DNA of 64,000 bases from JBAXPV01 sp037132075 (lineage in GTDB: Bacteria; Bacteroidota; Bacteroidia; Bacteroidales; CAIXZF01). Made by a program: the position numbers and the translations under genes. Location of the stretch: contig JBAXPV010000009.1 in the NCBI GenBank assembly GCA_037132075.1, positions 1 through 64,000 on the forward strand, written 5' to 3'. This document shows positions 51,540 through 61,898 of the stretch, one piece after another. Numbering within the stretch: the first letter of the stretch is position 1; every line of letters starts with the position of its first letter. The notes below the pieces were generated by a model, which made no database searches, was not told the origin of the DNA, and was given only the letters and a program-made list of their open reading frames with translations.

Positions 51540-53477
51540 TTAGCGGGTAATTATTATTCCAAGCTTTGCTGAAATCATCTTCTTTAAAGTCGTCAGATTT
51601 TTCTGATTCTGCAAAACCTGAGTAAGATCCTGATCACCAGGATATTGCATTAATTTTTGGTTGTCAAGTATCATTCGTTCCAGCTTTTTAAGCTTAAAGG
51701 AGAGCATGGCTGAAGTTACAGCTTCTGTAAGGACTTCTTTTTCTGTCAAAACAAAGATTCTTTTCTTTTCCATCCACCGGTCGCTCAGCGAATAAGGACT
51801 GCTGATCAGGTCGATTCCCAGCTTACTGATTTCTTGGTCGGGGTGATTGGTGAAAAAGTCAGTTCCCTGGATGACTCCTTTTTGCTGTTCTTCGGCAAAT
51901 TTGTCGAAAATGCCTTGGTATAATGGATTTGTGAAACTCAATTCATCATGAATGATTTCATGAACGATAAAATTACCAACCCTTTCAGAGGCTTTCTGTA
52001 GGTCGGCATCTTCAATATGAATCTCATGCGTCCCCCAGGTGATGAGCAACCTGATGATCTCCCGCTCCTGGAATTCACTGTTGCTAAAGTCAAACTCAGT
52101 TTGAGGTTCCGGAACCAATACAGCTTCGGGAACTTCCTGGGTCTCCTGGCTGGATTTTCCCTGGGGCTGGTTTTTGCTTTTTCGCAACACCCGATTTAGC
52201 TCATTGCTGAGGGTCAACTCAGGGATGTTCAGGATATTGCCGCATTCCCGGGTATATTCATTTCTCGAGATCGCATCGGGAATCAAAGAAATCGAATGAA
52301 CAATGTCTTTGATGAGCTGGGTGCGGAGAATCGGGTCGTTTTTAGAATCTTCATGCAACAAACGGGTCTTGAATAGAATAAAATTGACGGTCTGCTCCTT
52401 AAAAAACTTGACCACATCTGCATGACGGTTTTTCCTGACAAAAGAATCAGGGTCGTTCCCCTCTGGAAACAATACGATACGGACCTGCATCCCTTGTTCA
52501 AGGATCATGTCGATTCCACGGAATGATGCTTTGATCCCGGCTTCATCCCCATCATATAGGATGGTAATATTGTTGGTGAAGCGTTTGATCATTTTGATCT
52601 GGTCGGTCGTCAAAGAGGTGCCTGAGGAAGCGACAACATTCTCAAAACCAGCCTGATGAAGGGAGATCACATCAGTATAGCCTTCTACCAGATAACACTC
52701 ATCTTTATTCATGATCGCCGTACGGGCGAGGTAGATGCCGTATAGTGTTGCACTCTTATGATAGATTTCCGACTCAGGCGAGTTTACATATTTCGCCTTG
52801 TTGACCTCTTTTCCAAGGATCCGGCCACCGAAGCCAATGACACGACCAGAAAGACTGTGAATGGGAAAAATCACCCGGTTCCGGAAACGATCATGCCGCT
52901 GATCCCCATTGACAATGGTCAGTCCTGCTTTTTCAAGATAGGGGAGCTCAAATCCGTTTTTCAGAGCAGCTTTGGTGACACCATCCCAGGCATCATCGGA
53001 AAATCCCAATTGGAATTTCTCTATGGTTTCCTGGCTAAAGCCTCTTTCTTTAAAATAGGAGAGACCGATAGCTTTGCCTTGTTCTGTATTTAAAAGACTC
53101 TCAATGAAGTATTTAGAAGCGAATGCAGAGACAGCAAGCAGGCTTTCCCGTTCGTTTTGACTTTGTTTTTCCTCCGGGCTTTCCTCTTTTTCTTCAATGG
53201 CGATATTGTATTTTGCAGCGAGGTAACGCAGGGCATCAGGGTAAGCCAGCCGTTCATGCTCCATAATGAACCTTAAGGCGTTCCCGGCTTTTCCGCATCC
53301 GAAGCACTTGTAAATGCCTTTGGCTGGCGAAACTGAGAAGGATGGAGTCTTTTCATTATGAAAAGGACATAGCCCGGTCAGGTTGGCGCCGCGTCGTTTC
53401 AGGTTCACAAAATCACCCACCACTTCTTCGATTCGTGCGGTCTCAATTATAGTCTGGACAGTGTCATTTGATATCAT
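51540..53477 (-). CDS. dnaG: DNA primase
   Basis: The 645-residue protein starts with a CHC2 zinc finger (Cys37, His40, Cys58, Cys61: LCPFHNEKTPSF ... YKCFGCGKAG). The DnaG core follows, then a TOPRIM domain with the acidic EGYTDVISLHQAG and LYDGDEAGIKA. The C-terminal region is the divergent helicase-binding part, with a Gln/Glu-rich linker at ~430-470. It makes RNA primers for replication. The start is fixed by the zinc finger. A consensus -7 box ends only four bases before the ATG. Confidence 0.96.
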   Translation of the reverse strand: MISNDTVQTIIETARIEEVVGDFVNLKRRGANLTGLCPFHNEKTPSFSVSPAKGIYKCFGCGKAGNALRFIMEHERLAYPDALRYLAAKYNIAIEEKEESPEEKQSQNERESLLAVSAFASKYFIESLLNTEQGKAIGLSYFKERGFSQETIEKFQLGFSDDAWDGVTKAALKNGFELPYLEKAGLTIVNGDQRHDRFRNRVIFPIHSLSGRVIGFGGRILGKEVNKAKYVNSPESEIYHKSATLYGIYLARTAIMNKDECYLVEGYTDVISLHQAGFENVVASSGTSLTTDQIKMIKRFTNNITILYDGDEAGIKASFRGIDMILEQGMQVRIVLFPEGNDPDSFVRKNRHADVVKFFKEQTVNFILFKTRLLHEDSKNDPILRTQLIKDIVHSISLIPDAISRNEYTRECGNILNIPELTLSNELNRVLRKSKNQPQGKSSQETQEVPEAVLVPEPQTEFDFSNSEFQEREIIRLLITWGTHEIHIEDADLQKASERVGNFIVHEIIHDELSFTNPLYQGIFDKFAEEQQKGVIQGTDFFTNHPDQEISKLGIDLISSPYSLSDRWMEKKRIFVLTEKEVLTEAVTSAMLSFKLKKLERMILDNQKLMQYPGDQDLTQVLQNQKNLTTLKKMISAKLGIIITR

Positions 53478-53481
53478 GCTT

Positions 53482-53489
53482 CAAAAATA
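53482..53489 (-). promoter_or_regulatory. -7 promoter box (TATTTTTG) of dnaG
   Basis: Exact TAnnTTTG match on the minus strand, four bases upstream of the dnaG ATG, predicting a leaderless or near-leaderless transcript. Confidence 0.5.
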
Positions 53490-53576
53490 GAGAAAAATGC
53501 GGGTGCTTGAAATTGTTATTTTGCTTATTTTCGTCACAGAAACAAATGATGATGTTGCCCAAAAAACAAGGGAACT

Positions 53577-53945
53577 ATGGTTCATGAAGGAAAACAAATA
53601 GCAGGATATGAGACTCTTATAGCAATTTTACTGCTCATGTTCTGGCTTATTTACAAGTATTGGAAGTCGGCAAAGTCAGCAGGTTTCGAAGAGTTTGGTG
53701 AGGAAGATGAAAATCTGACCGAAGAAGTCATAGCCGCGGATGATTCCATTCAAAATATTGTCCTTACCACAGACAATGCCGAAGGCGTCGATCCCTCAAT
53801 GGCAAAAGGGCCTATCGCCTCTACACTGAGGGACTTATCCTCAAAGCCTCAGCAAGAAATAGATACAGAAGAAAATGATCTTAAGGAATTTGATCCCCGC
53901 AAGGCAGTAATCTGGGCAGAAATAATAAAACGGCCTTATTGTTAG
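53577..53945 (+). CDS. Small membrane-anchored protein of unknown function
   Basis: The 122-residue protein has one N-terminal span (YETLIAILLLMFWLIYKYW), then an acidic, low-complexity linker. It ends in a basic-aromatic tail, EFDPRKAVIWAEIIKRPYC. A closing stretch of this kind (DLRKAVIYSEIL-like) is, from memory, conserved in many Bacteroidota proteins of this size, which argues for a real gene. The tail is cytoplasmic by the positive-inside rule. The function is unknown. It is divergent from dnaG. Confidence 0.65.
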   Translation: MVHEGKQIAGYETLIAILLLMFWLIYKYWKSAKSAGFEEFGEEDENLTEEVIAADDSIQNIVLTTDNAEGVDPSMAKGPIASTLRDLSSKPQQEIDTEENDLKEFDPRKAVIWAEIIKRPYC

Positions 53946-54001
53946 AGAATTAACAGCTTAGCTCCGGACTACACTTAGAATTAGCTAAAACGTCGATTTT
54001 T

Positions 54002-54035
54002 TTTGAAAATTGCACGGAAAATATTTTTATCTTTA
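54002..54035 (+). promoter_or_regulatory. Probable promoter of the surface operon (TTTG-N22-TATCTTTA)
   Basis: TTTG at 54002-54005 and TATCTTTA at 54028-54035, one base off the -7 consensus, 45 bases before ATG 54081. Confidence 0.45.
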
Positions 54036-54080
54036 CCGGCTCAATAAGCGTGAACGGAATCAATCATAAAATAATATTCT

Positions 54081-57000
54081 ATGTTGCGAAAACTACTCTT
54101 TATTCTTGGCTTTATAATGGCTGGAACGACCTTCGTATTCGCTCAATCAGGGACACTCAAAGGAAAGATATTTGACAAGGCGACCAAAGAGCCTATTCCT
54201 TTTGCCAATATCGTTGTGGAAGTTAGCGGGGCGCAGGTTGGCGGTGCCACATCTGATTTTGATGGTAACTATACGATTAAACCAATTACACCTGGGAAAT
54301 ATGATGTAAAAGCCACATTTATTGGCTTCAAGACGCAATTGACCAAGAGCGTCGTCATCAACTCAGACAAGATCACCTTCCTTGACCTTGAAATGGAGGC
54401 CAGTTCGGTGAACCTTGAAGTCGTCGAGGTAAAAGACTACAAGGTGCCACTGATATCCAAGGATAAGACTTCTACCGGAGGTACTGTGACTTCTGAAGAA
54501 ATCGCCAAAATGCCAAACCGTTCAGCAGATGCCGTTGCTACCACTGTGGGTGGTGTATTCTCCGCTGACGGGGAACGTGGTAGTGTCAGAGGTCAGCGTA
54601 CTGAAGGTACTGTCATGTACATCGACGGTATCCGCGTCCGTGGATCTAACAACCTTCCTCAGTCCGCTATCGAGGAAGTCACCGTAATCACAGGAGGACT
54701 TCCTGCTCAGTATGGTGATGCTACCGGTGGTGTTATCAACGTTACCACCAAAGGCCCGTCACGTAAATTCGGAGCCGGTATTGAGTTAGAGACTTCTACC
54801 TTGCTCGACCCTTATGGTCATAACCGCCTCGGTTTTAATATGCAGGGCCCGCTGATCAAAAAGAAAAAAGAAGCCAACGCTGTTGCCGTTTTGGGATACT
54901 TCCTCGCAGGTGACCTTACCTACGACATGGATGGTCGCCCTTCTGCTGTTCAGTTGTATAAAGTTAAGGATGACGTCCTTAATAATCTGTCAAAGAATCC
55001 ACTAAGACCAGCAGGTTTGTCAACCGGAGGTACCTATAACAATTCAGATTTTGTCAAAGCATCCGACCTGGAACCGATTAAACACACGATCAATACAAAT
55101 TCTTTCGATTTTAACTTTTCTGCCAAAATCGACGTGAAAACAACTTCTACCATGAACTTGTCTGTTGGTGGATCTTTGAATAAAAATCAGTATTATGGCT
55201 ATAGCTTTGCCGGCTCTTTGTTTAACGCAAATAACAATGGTTTTGCCAAAAACTCAACCTATCGGGTTTTTGTTCGCTTTACCCAGCGTTTCCCAACCGA
55301 AAAAGGGAGTAAGTCTCTGATTAAGAATGTGTACTATACTTTCCAGGCTGACTATACCCGTAATCAGGGTTATTCCATGGATGAGAACTATAAAGACAAA
55401 CTCTTCAATTATGGTTATGTAGGTAAGTTCACCTCTCATAGAGCCAAAGCTTACGAATTGGGCTCTGACACGATGCTAAAACTTAGCAATATATGGGTGC
55501 AAAGCGGTTATCGTGATACCTTATACAAATTCACCCCGGGAACTCAGAATCCTGAAATTGCAGCTTATGCCTCTTATTACCAGAATTTATTTAAAGACCA
55601 GGTGCTCGGTCACCTCCAAAGTCCTGATCAGTACCAATTTGGTGGGGCCTTATTGAACGGGGAACAGCCTTCGTCTGTTTATGGCCTCTTCTCAAATATT
55701 GGAACTCAATATAATGGCTATGCCCATTCTGATAATGCTCAGATCGGAATCAACCTCAATGCCTCCGCTGACGTAGGAAACCATGCAATCCAATTCGGTA
55801 TTCAATATGAACAAAGGGATGACCGCTATGTAGGTTATGCCCCGGTTGGCTTATGGCGTCTTATTGACCCAAGAACCGGTCTCGTGAACAAACACATCAG
55901 CCAGGCCGGTGATAAATGGCATCCTCAGCCTGTCTATGTTGACGGCGTTTTCCAGGATACAGTGAATTACCCCGATCTTATCGATCAGTCGAAACAGTCA
56001 TATTTCGATTATAACCTCAGAAAACAATTAGGTCTCGACCCTCATGGAAGTGATTGGATCGATGTAGATAATTATGACCCAAGTACGTTTAACGTAAATA
56101 TGTTCTCTGCTGATGAGCTCTTAAACTCAGGGAAGTCTTATGTCTCTTATTATGGTTACGACTATACAGGTAAAAGACTTAACAAAACCCCGACTTTCGA
56201 GGACTTCTTCAATACCAAAGATGCTTATGGCAATTATAAACGGGAAATTGGTGCTTACCGTCCGGTATATATTGCTGGTTATATCCAGGATAAATTTGCT
56301 TTCAGCGACCTCATCTTTAACGTAGGTCTTCGTGTTGACCGTTTTGACGCGAACCAACTTACCCTGGTTGACCCATATTTGCTTTATGAAGCAAAAACTG
56401 TTAAAGAAGTTAGTGACCTCGGCACTCACCCATCAAATATGGGTAGTAATTATGTGGTTTATGTTGACAATCCTGCCAGCCCTACCAAAATTGCCGGTTA
56501 TCGTAATGGAAGTCAATGGTATACCGCAACAGGTACTGAAATCTCTGACCCTGAAGCTTATGGCCTGGGTACCAACAACCCACCTTATTTGTTGAACCCT
56601 GGTGATAAAACGATCAAGAGATCAACCTTCAGAGATTATGAGCCACAGACGAACTTCCTGCCTCGTATCTCTTTCTCATTCCCGATTTCTGATGAAGCAT
56701 TGTTCTTTGCTCACTATGACGTTCTTACCCAGCGCCCGATGGGAAGCGTAAGATTCGACCCTACTGACTATCTTTTCCTTGAGTCACAAGGTCAGAACTT
56801 CATTAACAACCCTAACCTGAGATCATCGAAGACTATCGACTATGAGGTTGGATTCCAGCAAAAAATATCAGCCAGTTCTTCACTGAATTTCTCCGCCTTC
56901 TATCGTGAGATGCGCGATCAAATCCAGATGTACTTCTTCGCTGGCGCTTATCCAAAACCGTATTATTCATACAATAACATCGACTTTGGAACTGTAAAAG

Positions 57001-57713
57001 GTCTTATTTTCACTTACGACTTACGCAGAACCGGAAATACACGCGTTCGTGCCAGCTATACCCTTCAATTTGCTGATGGTACGGGTTCCGACGATGCTTC
57101 ATCAAAAACTCTTGTACTCTCTAACCAGCCTAAACTCAGAAACTTAAGGTCTACATTCCCTGTGAATTATGACAGGCGTCACGCCCTGAATATCGTTCTT
57201 GATTATCGTTATGATGAAGGTGCAAAATATAATGGGCCAAAATGGAGCCGCACCGTCAACGGCAAGACCAAAACCTCCAACATCCTTGAAAATGCAGGGG
57301 TATCACTTACTGTCAACGGAGGATCAGGGACGCCCTATTCCCGTTCCAGTAAAGCATATTTCATTGGTTCGGGCAACTCGATTCTGACAGGTTCTATCAA
57401 TGGTTCCCGTTTGCCCTGGGCTTTCAGAACCGATGTTAAATTTGATAAAGATATCGCAATAAGCTCCAAAGTATTCATGAATGTCTACCTCGAAATCCTG
57501 AACTTCCTGAACTCTAAAAATATCTTGTCAGTATACTCGGCAACAGGGAATCCTAAAGACGATGGTTATCTGGCTTCACCGGAAGCTCAGCCTGATATCG
57601 CCATTAAAACAGATTCACAGGCATTCATTGATATGTACCAGATCAGGGTAAATTCTCCTGGTAATTACAGCCAGCCCAGAAGAATCAGATTGGGTGTAGC
57701 CCTGAATTTTTAA
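54081..57713 (+). CDS. SusC-like TonB-dependent outer-membrane receptor with carboxypeptidase-regulatory N-domain
   Basis: The 1210-residue protein has a signal peptide to ~22 (FVFAQ) and a carboxypeptidase-regulatory-like beta domain at ~25-115 (GTLKGKIFDKATKEPIPFANIVV). The plug domain at ~130-230 has VMYIDGIRVRGSNNLP and IEEVTVITGGLPAQYGDATGGVINV. The rest is a beta-barrel ending in RRIRLGVALNF, with the terminal Phe typical of outer-membrane barrels. It has no SusD partner; the next genes are an exported giant and a PorV/PorQ-family barrel. So it may serve protein display rather than glycan uptake, which is inference. Confidence 0.92.
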   Translation: MLRKLLFILGFIMAGTTFVFAQSGTLKGKIFDKATKEPIPFANIVVEVSGAQVGGATSDFDGNYTIKPITPGKYDVKATFIGFKTQLTKSVVINSDKITFLDLEMEASSVNLEVVEVKDYKVPLISKDKTSTGGTVTSEEIAKMPNRSADAVATTVGGVFSADGERGSVRGQRTEGTVMYIDGIRVRGSNNLPQSAIEEVTVITGGLPAQYGDATGGVINVTTKGPSRKFGAGIELETSTLLDPYGHNRLGFNMQGPLIKKKKEANAVAVLGYFLAGDLTYDMDGRPSAVQLYKVKDDVLNNLSKNPLRPAGLSTGGTYNNSDFVKASDLEPIKHTINTNSFDFNFSAKIDVKTTSTMNLSVGGSLNKNQYYGYSFAGSLFNANNNGFAKNSTYRVFVRFTQRFPTEKGSKSLIKNVYYTFQADYTRNQGYSMDENYKDKLFNYGYVGKFTSHRAKAYELGSDTMLKLSNIWVQSGYRDTLYKFTPGTQNPEIAAYASYYQNLFKDQVLGHLQSPDQYQFGGALLNGEQPSSVYGLFSNIGTQYNGYAHSDNAQIGINLNASADVGNHAIQFGIQYEQRDDRYVGYAPVGLWRLIDPRTGLVNKHISQAGDKWHPQPVYVDGVFQDTVNYPDLIDQSKQSYFDYNLRKQLGLDPHGSDWIDVDNYDPSTFNVNMFSADELLNSGKSYVSYYGYDYTGKRLNKTPTFEDFFNTKDAYGNYKREIGAYRPVYIAGYIQDKFAFSDLIFNVGLRVDRFDANQLTLVDPYLLYEAKTVKEVSDLGTHPSNMGSNYVVYVDNPASPTKIAGYRNGSQWYTATGTEISDPEAYGLGTNNPPYLLNPGDKTIKRSTFRDYEPQTNFLPRISFSFPISDEALFFAHYDVLTQRPMGSVRFDPTDYLFLESQGQNFINNPNLRSSKTIDYEVGFQQKISASSSLNFSAFYREMRDQIQMYFFAGAYPKPYYSYNNIDFGTVKGLIFTYDLRRTGNTRVRASYTLQFADGTGSDDASSKTLVLSNQPKLRNLRSTFPVNYDRRHALNIVLDYRYDEGAKYNGPKWSRTVNGKTKTSNILENAGVSLTVNGGSGTPYSRSSKAYFIGSGNSILTGSINGSRLPWAFRTDVKFDKDIAISSKVFMNVYLEILNFLNSKNILSVYSATGNPKDDGYLASPEAQPDIAIKTDSQAFIDMYQIRVNSPGNYSQPRRIRLGVALNF

Positions 57714-57739
57714 TTTTGAAAATCATTAATTTTTATACA

Positions 57740-60700
57740 ATGAAAATCATTGTCCGATTGTTATTAATTGCCTTTCTTGGTATCGTCATAACGGATGTCT
57801 CATATGCATACAAGAATCTGGACGCTACACCCAAAGCGCAGATCCCAAAGAATACAACTGCAGGTTGTGCTCCTGGTGCGGGGTTCGCTGATTTACAGGT
57901 AAATAACGTTCGCTGCCGGATTAATACCGGTGGTGATATGTGGTGGGACCTTCAAGGGGTTGCAAAATATTTTGTACCTGGAAACACAGAAAAAACATCT
58001 ATGTATTCTGGCTCCCTTTGGATCGGAGGTCTTGATGTTAATGGTCAGTTAAAGCTTGCTGCCCAGCGTTACAGAAGTAATGGAAATGATTTTTGGCCTG
58101 GCCCGCTTACTATTGATGGTAATGCTTCTATTGAACCTGAGGTATGCGCTCAATATGATAAGCTCTTCCGAATTAAGAAAGCTGACGTTCAGGAGTTTTT
58201 GAAATGGCAAAACGATAAACCTTCTTTCCCAAATTATCAGGTCCCTGAATCGATTAAAAACTGGCCGGGTAATGGCGACGAATCAAAAGGACAGAGTGCA
58301 TTTCTGGCTCCGTTTAAAGATGTTAATGAAGATGGTGTGTATAGCTGGGAAGATGGCGATTATCCATATTATGACTTTTCTAATGCCTTGTGCAAAACAG
58401 CGATTCCTACCCCTGAGACACAGGCAGGTATCGTAAGAGGTGGTATCCTTGCCGATCAGGTCCTGAAAGGGGATGAGACGCTATGGTGGGTTTTCAATGA
58501 CAAAGGAAATATTCATAGTGAAACGGGTGGAAGCCCGATCGGTTTTGAAATCAGGGCTCAGGCTTTTGGTTTTTCTACCAATGATGAAATCAATAGTATG
58601 ACATTTTATTCCTATGAAATCATCAACCGTTCAACCTACCGCCTGACCGATACTTATTTCAGCCAGTGGGTTGATACTGACCTCGGGAATGCCTGGGATG
58701 ACTATGTCGGATGTGATGTCTTAAGAGGTTTGGGATATTGTTATAATGGAAAAAATGTTGACGGTTCTGGAAAGGCCGAGGAATATGGCACACAACCTCC
58801 TGCTGTTGGTGTTGACTTTTTCCAGGGACCCTATATGGACCCTGATGGATTGGACAATCCAAGATTGGATGCACAGGACAAACTGATTATTGGTGAAGGG
58901 ATCAACGGTGTTAACTTTGGTGATGGAATCATAGACAATGAGCGTTTCGGAATGAGGCGTTTTGTTTACCATACCAATTGTTCGTCAGGCCCAACCTGTG
59001 ACCCGAGTAAAGCGCCGGAGTATTATAACCTTCTTCGCGGCATTTGGAAAGATGGTATCAAGATGCGTTATGGTGGCAATGCACACCCCTCTTCCGGCGC
59101 AACAGGTCCGGATTGTGATTTTATGTTCCCAGCAGATTCTGACCCGGTTAACTGGGGCACCGGCGGTGTTCAGCCTGCTGGTTATATTACCGGCGCCGGA
59201 GGAACAGGAATTACCTGGACCGAAGCCAACGTAGGAAACCCACCCAATGACAGACGTTTTATGCAATCAGCCGGCCCTTTCGAATTGCTACCCGGTGCTG
59301 TAAATTATATTACTGTTGGTATTCCCTGGGCTCGTGCCACTTCCGGCGGCCCATGGGCTTCTGTTATGGCACTGAGACTCGTCGATGACAAATGCCAGAA
59401 ACTGTTTGATAACTGCTTTAAAGTCCTGGAAGGCCCTGACCATCCAGATCTAATCGTTCAGGAACTCGATAGGGAAATTATTTTGTACCTCAAGAACTAT
59501 AAAGGTTCAAACAATGAATTTGAAAACTATACAGAATTAGATCCTAATATCATTACTCCTGATAGTGTTGTGATTTCTGGTGGCGACACTTCTTATGTGC
59601 AGCCAGTAAAACAATGGGATAACTTATATCATTTTGAAGGATACCAAATCTTCCAGCTTGTTGATGCCACAGTGACGGACTTTATGAATCCGGATTTAGC
59701 ACGTCAGGTTGCCGAGGTTGATATTAAAAACGGGGTGTTGACTGTTATAAACTTCAATTACAATCAGGAATTGCAAGCCAATGTCCCTGTAAAAATGGTT
59801 GATGGAACCGATAAAGGAATCAGTCATTCTTTCACAATTAATGAAGATCAGTTTGCCAGTGGTGACAAACGGCTCGTAAACCATAAGCAATATTACTTTG
59901 TTGCAGTGGCATATGGGTTTAATAACTACATGACCTATTCTGAAGACCCGAACGTTAAAGACGGATTGAAAGGGCAGAAAAAGCCTTACCTCATTGGCCG
60001 TAAACAGCCTAAAGTCGCTACTGGTATTCCTCATATAACAAGTATGGAAGCCAATGGCACTGAAATCCATTCTATTTATGGCGCAGGTCCAAAGATTACC
60101 AGGGTTGAAGGCCAGGGTAACGGTGGAATGGCTCTTGAATGGTCAAAAGAAAGCGTTGATGCCCTGATGGCCCAGACTGATACTCCTTTCATCCTGAGAA
60201 ATCCTGTTTATGCGAATAATAAAGGACCAGTGAATATCAAGGTGATCGATCCCCTTAATGTCAAGAAAGCTGACTATAAACTTAAGTTTGTTGTTGGTGC
60301 CGGTGGCGTTAGCAGAGCTAATTGGATTTTATATGAAAATGTGGGCGGTACTGATGTGATTGTTGATACCTCGCTCGTCAATATTTCTGTTGATAATGAA
60401 CAACTCATTCTGGAGAGAGGCATTTCTGTACAAATTAGTCAGACTTACAACCCTGGTGATGATAATGCCATAAACAACGGATATGTTGAGTCCTCAATTT
60501 CGTTTGCAGATAGTTCTGAGATTTGGCTGACTTCTGTTCCTGATATCGATAGCCCCGGGCCTTGGAACTGGATCCGTTCAGGTGTTCTTGATGATAAAGA
60601 CATTCCGGACAACAACGACTGGAATATGCCGACAAAACCTTGGGATGCCGGCGAATTCTTTGAAAAAATGGTTGGGCGTACCTGGGCTCCTTATAACCTC

Positions 60701-61858
60701 ACTGCTCTGAGTAGTCAGGATGGTGGCACAGGTCCGGCATACAGTTATCCTTCAAAGTACCAATACAAAATGTCGGATTTGGCAAGTGTTAATATTGTCA
60801 TTACCGCTGATAAATCTAAATGGACTCGCTGTCCTGTTATTGAGATGTGTCCTGATAAGTCATTGGCTGAAGGAAGTAAAGAACGCTTTGACGTTAGGTC
60901 TGCACCTTCTGTTGATAAGGACGGCAAATCAAACCCTGGCGGAAGTGTTAGCACCGATCCCAATGACCCTAATTTCATTAGCACAACTGGTATGGGTTGG
61001 TTCCCGGGATATGCAATCAACCTTGAGACAGGTGAAAGGCTCAATATGATGTTTGGCGAAGATTCCTGGCTGGTTTCTGAAAACGGTCGTGATATGTTAT
61101 GGAATCCAACAGATATGGATCCTAACGCTCCTTACCTTAGCAAGCATTTCCTTAATCCTATGGGAAAAGCCATTTTCGGAGGTAAGCATTATGTATATGT
61201 AATGGCTCATACTTATGGTGTTGATCCAACAGCTCCTGTAAATGTGGATTGCCCATCCTATGACTTTGGTCAATGGGTTCGTGGCATTATCGAAGATGCA
61301 AATTTCAGGATTTATGGCTACCTCAGTGCTATGTATGTGAACATTCCAATGGCAGTGACCAATAAACCCTGGTTAGGCAATGATGCTACTGTTCGTATTC
61401 GTGTTACCAAACCTTATGCGCAGCATTTCTCCACTGCGCAGCAAGATGCTTTAAGTCCTGAGAATAACAACTGGCCTTTGTATACTTTCTCAACGGGTGA
61501 TATCGCTACAATCACGCAAAGCAACCCCGTCGCGAAGTCAGCTCTGGATATTATAAATATTGTGCCGAACCCTTATTATGCATTCTCTGCATATGAAACT
61601 GATCAGCTTGATAACAGGGTTAAAATAACAAACCTGCCTGAGCAATGTACTATTTCAATTTATACGGTCAATGGAACCTTGGTTCGTAAGATCACCAAAG
61701 ATGCGTCGATAACTTCTGTAGATTGGGATTTGAAAAATTCAGCAGGTATTCCTATTGCTGGTGGTGTATATATTATCCATGTTAATGCACCGGGCATCGG
61801 AGAGAAAGTGATTAAATGGTTCGGTTCATTACGACCAGTCGATTTGAATGCATTCTAA
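57740..61858 (+). CDS. Large exported protein with T9SS-like C-terminal domain
   Basis: The 1372-residue protein starts at ATG 57740; the TTG at 57716 would put eight residues before the signal peptide. The signal core is IIVRLLLIAFLGIVI. The N-terminal half has aromatic-rich beta repeats and an EF-hand-like DVNEDGVYSWED. The last ~100 residues (IVPNPYYAFSAYE ... RVKITNLPEQCTISIYTVNG ... GGVYIIHVNAPGIGEKVIKWFG) resemble an FlgD/T9SS sorting domain. The start lies 26 bp after the receptor gene stop, and the stop 40 bp before the PorV-like gene, so the three form an operon. Function is unknown; surface display is likely. Confidence 0.82.
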   Translation: MKIIVRLLLIAFLGIVITDVSYAYKNLDATPKAQIPKNTTAGCAPGAGFADLQVNNVRCRINTGGDMWWDLQGVAKYFVPGNTEKTSMYSGSLWIGGLDVNGQLKLAAQRYRSNGNDFWPGPLTIDGNASIEPEVCAQYDKLFRIKKADVQEFLKWQNDKPSFPNYQVPESIKNWPGNGDESKGQSAFLAPFKDVNEDGVYSWEDGDYPYYDFSNALCKTAIPTPETQAGIVRGGILADQVLKGDETLWWVFNDKGNIHSETGGSPIGFEIRAQAFGFSTNDEINSMTFYSYEIINRSTYRLTDTYFSQWVDTDLGNAWDDYVGCDVLRGLGYCYNGKNVDGSGKAEEYGTQPPAVGVDFFQGPYMDPDGLDNPRLDAQDKLIIGEGINGVNFGDGIIDNERFGMRRFVYHTNCSSGPTCDPSKAPEYYNLLRGIWKDGIKMRYGGNAHPSSGATGPDCDFMFPADSDPVNWGTGGVQPAGYITGAGGTGITWTEANVGNPPNDRRFMQSAGPFELLPGAVNYITVGIPWARATSGGPWASVMALRLVDDKCQKLFDNCFKVLEGPDHPDLIVQELDREIILYLKNYKGSNNEFENYTELDPNIITPDSVVISGGDTSYVQPVKQWDNLYHFEGYQIFQLVDATVTDFMNPDLARQVAEVDIKNGVLTVINFNYNQELQANVPVKMVDGTDKGISHSFTINEDQFASGDKRLVNHKQYYFVAVAYGFNNYMTYSEDPNVKDGLKGQKKPYLIGRKQPKVATGIPHITSMEANGTEIHSIYGAGPKITRVEGQGNGGMALEWSKESVDALMAQTDTPFILRNPVYANNKGPVNIKVIDPLNVKKADYKLKFVVGAGGVSRANWILYENVGGTDVIVDTSLVNISVDNEQLILERGISVQISQTYNPGDDNAINNGYVESSISFADSSEIWLTSVPDIDSPGPWNWIRSGVLDDKDIPDNNDWNMPTKPWDAGEFFEKMVGRTWAPYNLTALSSQDGGTGPAYSYPSKYQYKMSDLASVNIVITADKSKWTRCPVIEMCPDKSLAEGSKERFDVRSAPSVDKDGKSNPGGSVSTDPNDPNFISTTGMGWFPGYAINLETGERLNMMFGEDSWLVSENGRDMLWNPTDMDPNAPYLSKHFLNPMGKAIFGGKHYVYVMAHTYGVDPTAPVNVDCPSYDFGQWVRGIIEDANFRIYGYLSAMYVNIPMAVTNKPWLGNDATVRIRVTKPYAQHFSTAQQDALSPENNNWPLYTFSTGDIATITQSNPVAKSALDIINIVPNPYYAFSAYETDQLDNRVKITNLPEQCTISIYTVNGTLVRKITKDASITSVDWDLKNSAGIPIAGGVYIIHVNAPGIGEKVIKWFGSLRPVDLNAF

Positions 61859-61898
61859 GAAAACACGAAACATATTGTTAATATCAATATAAGAAAAG

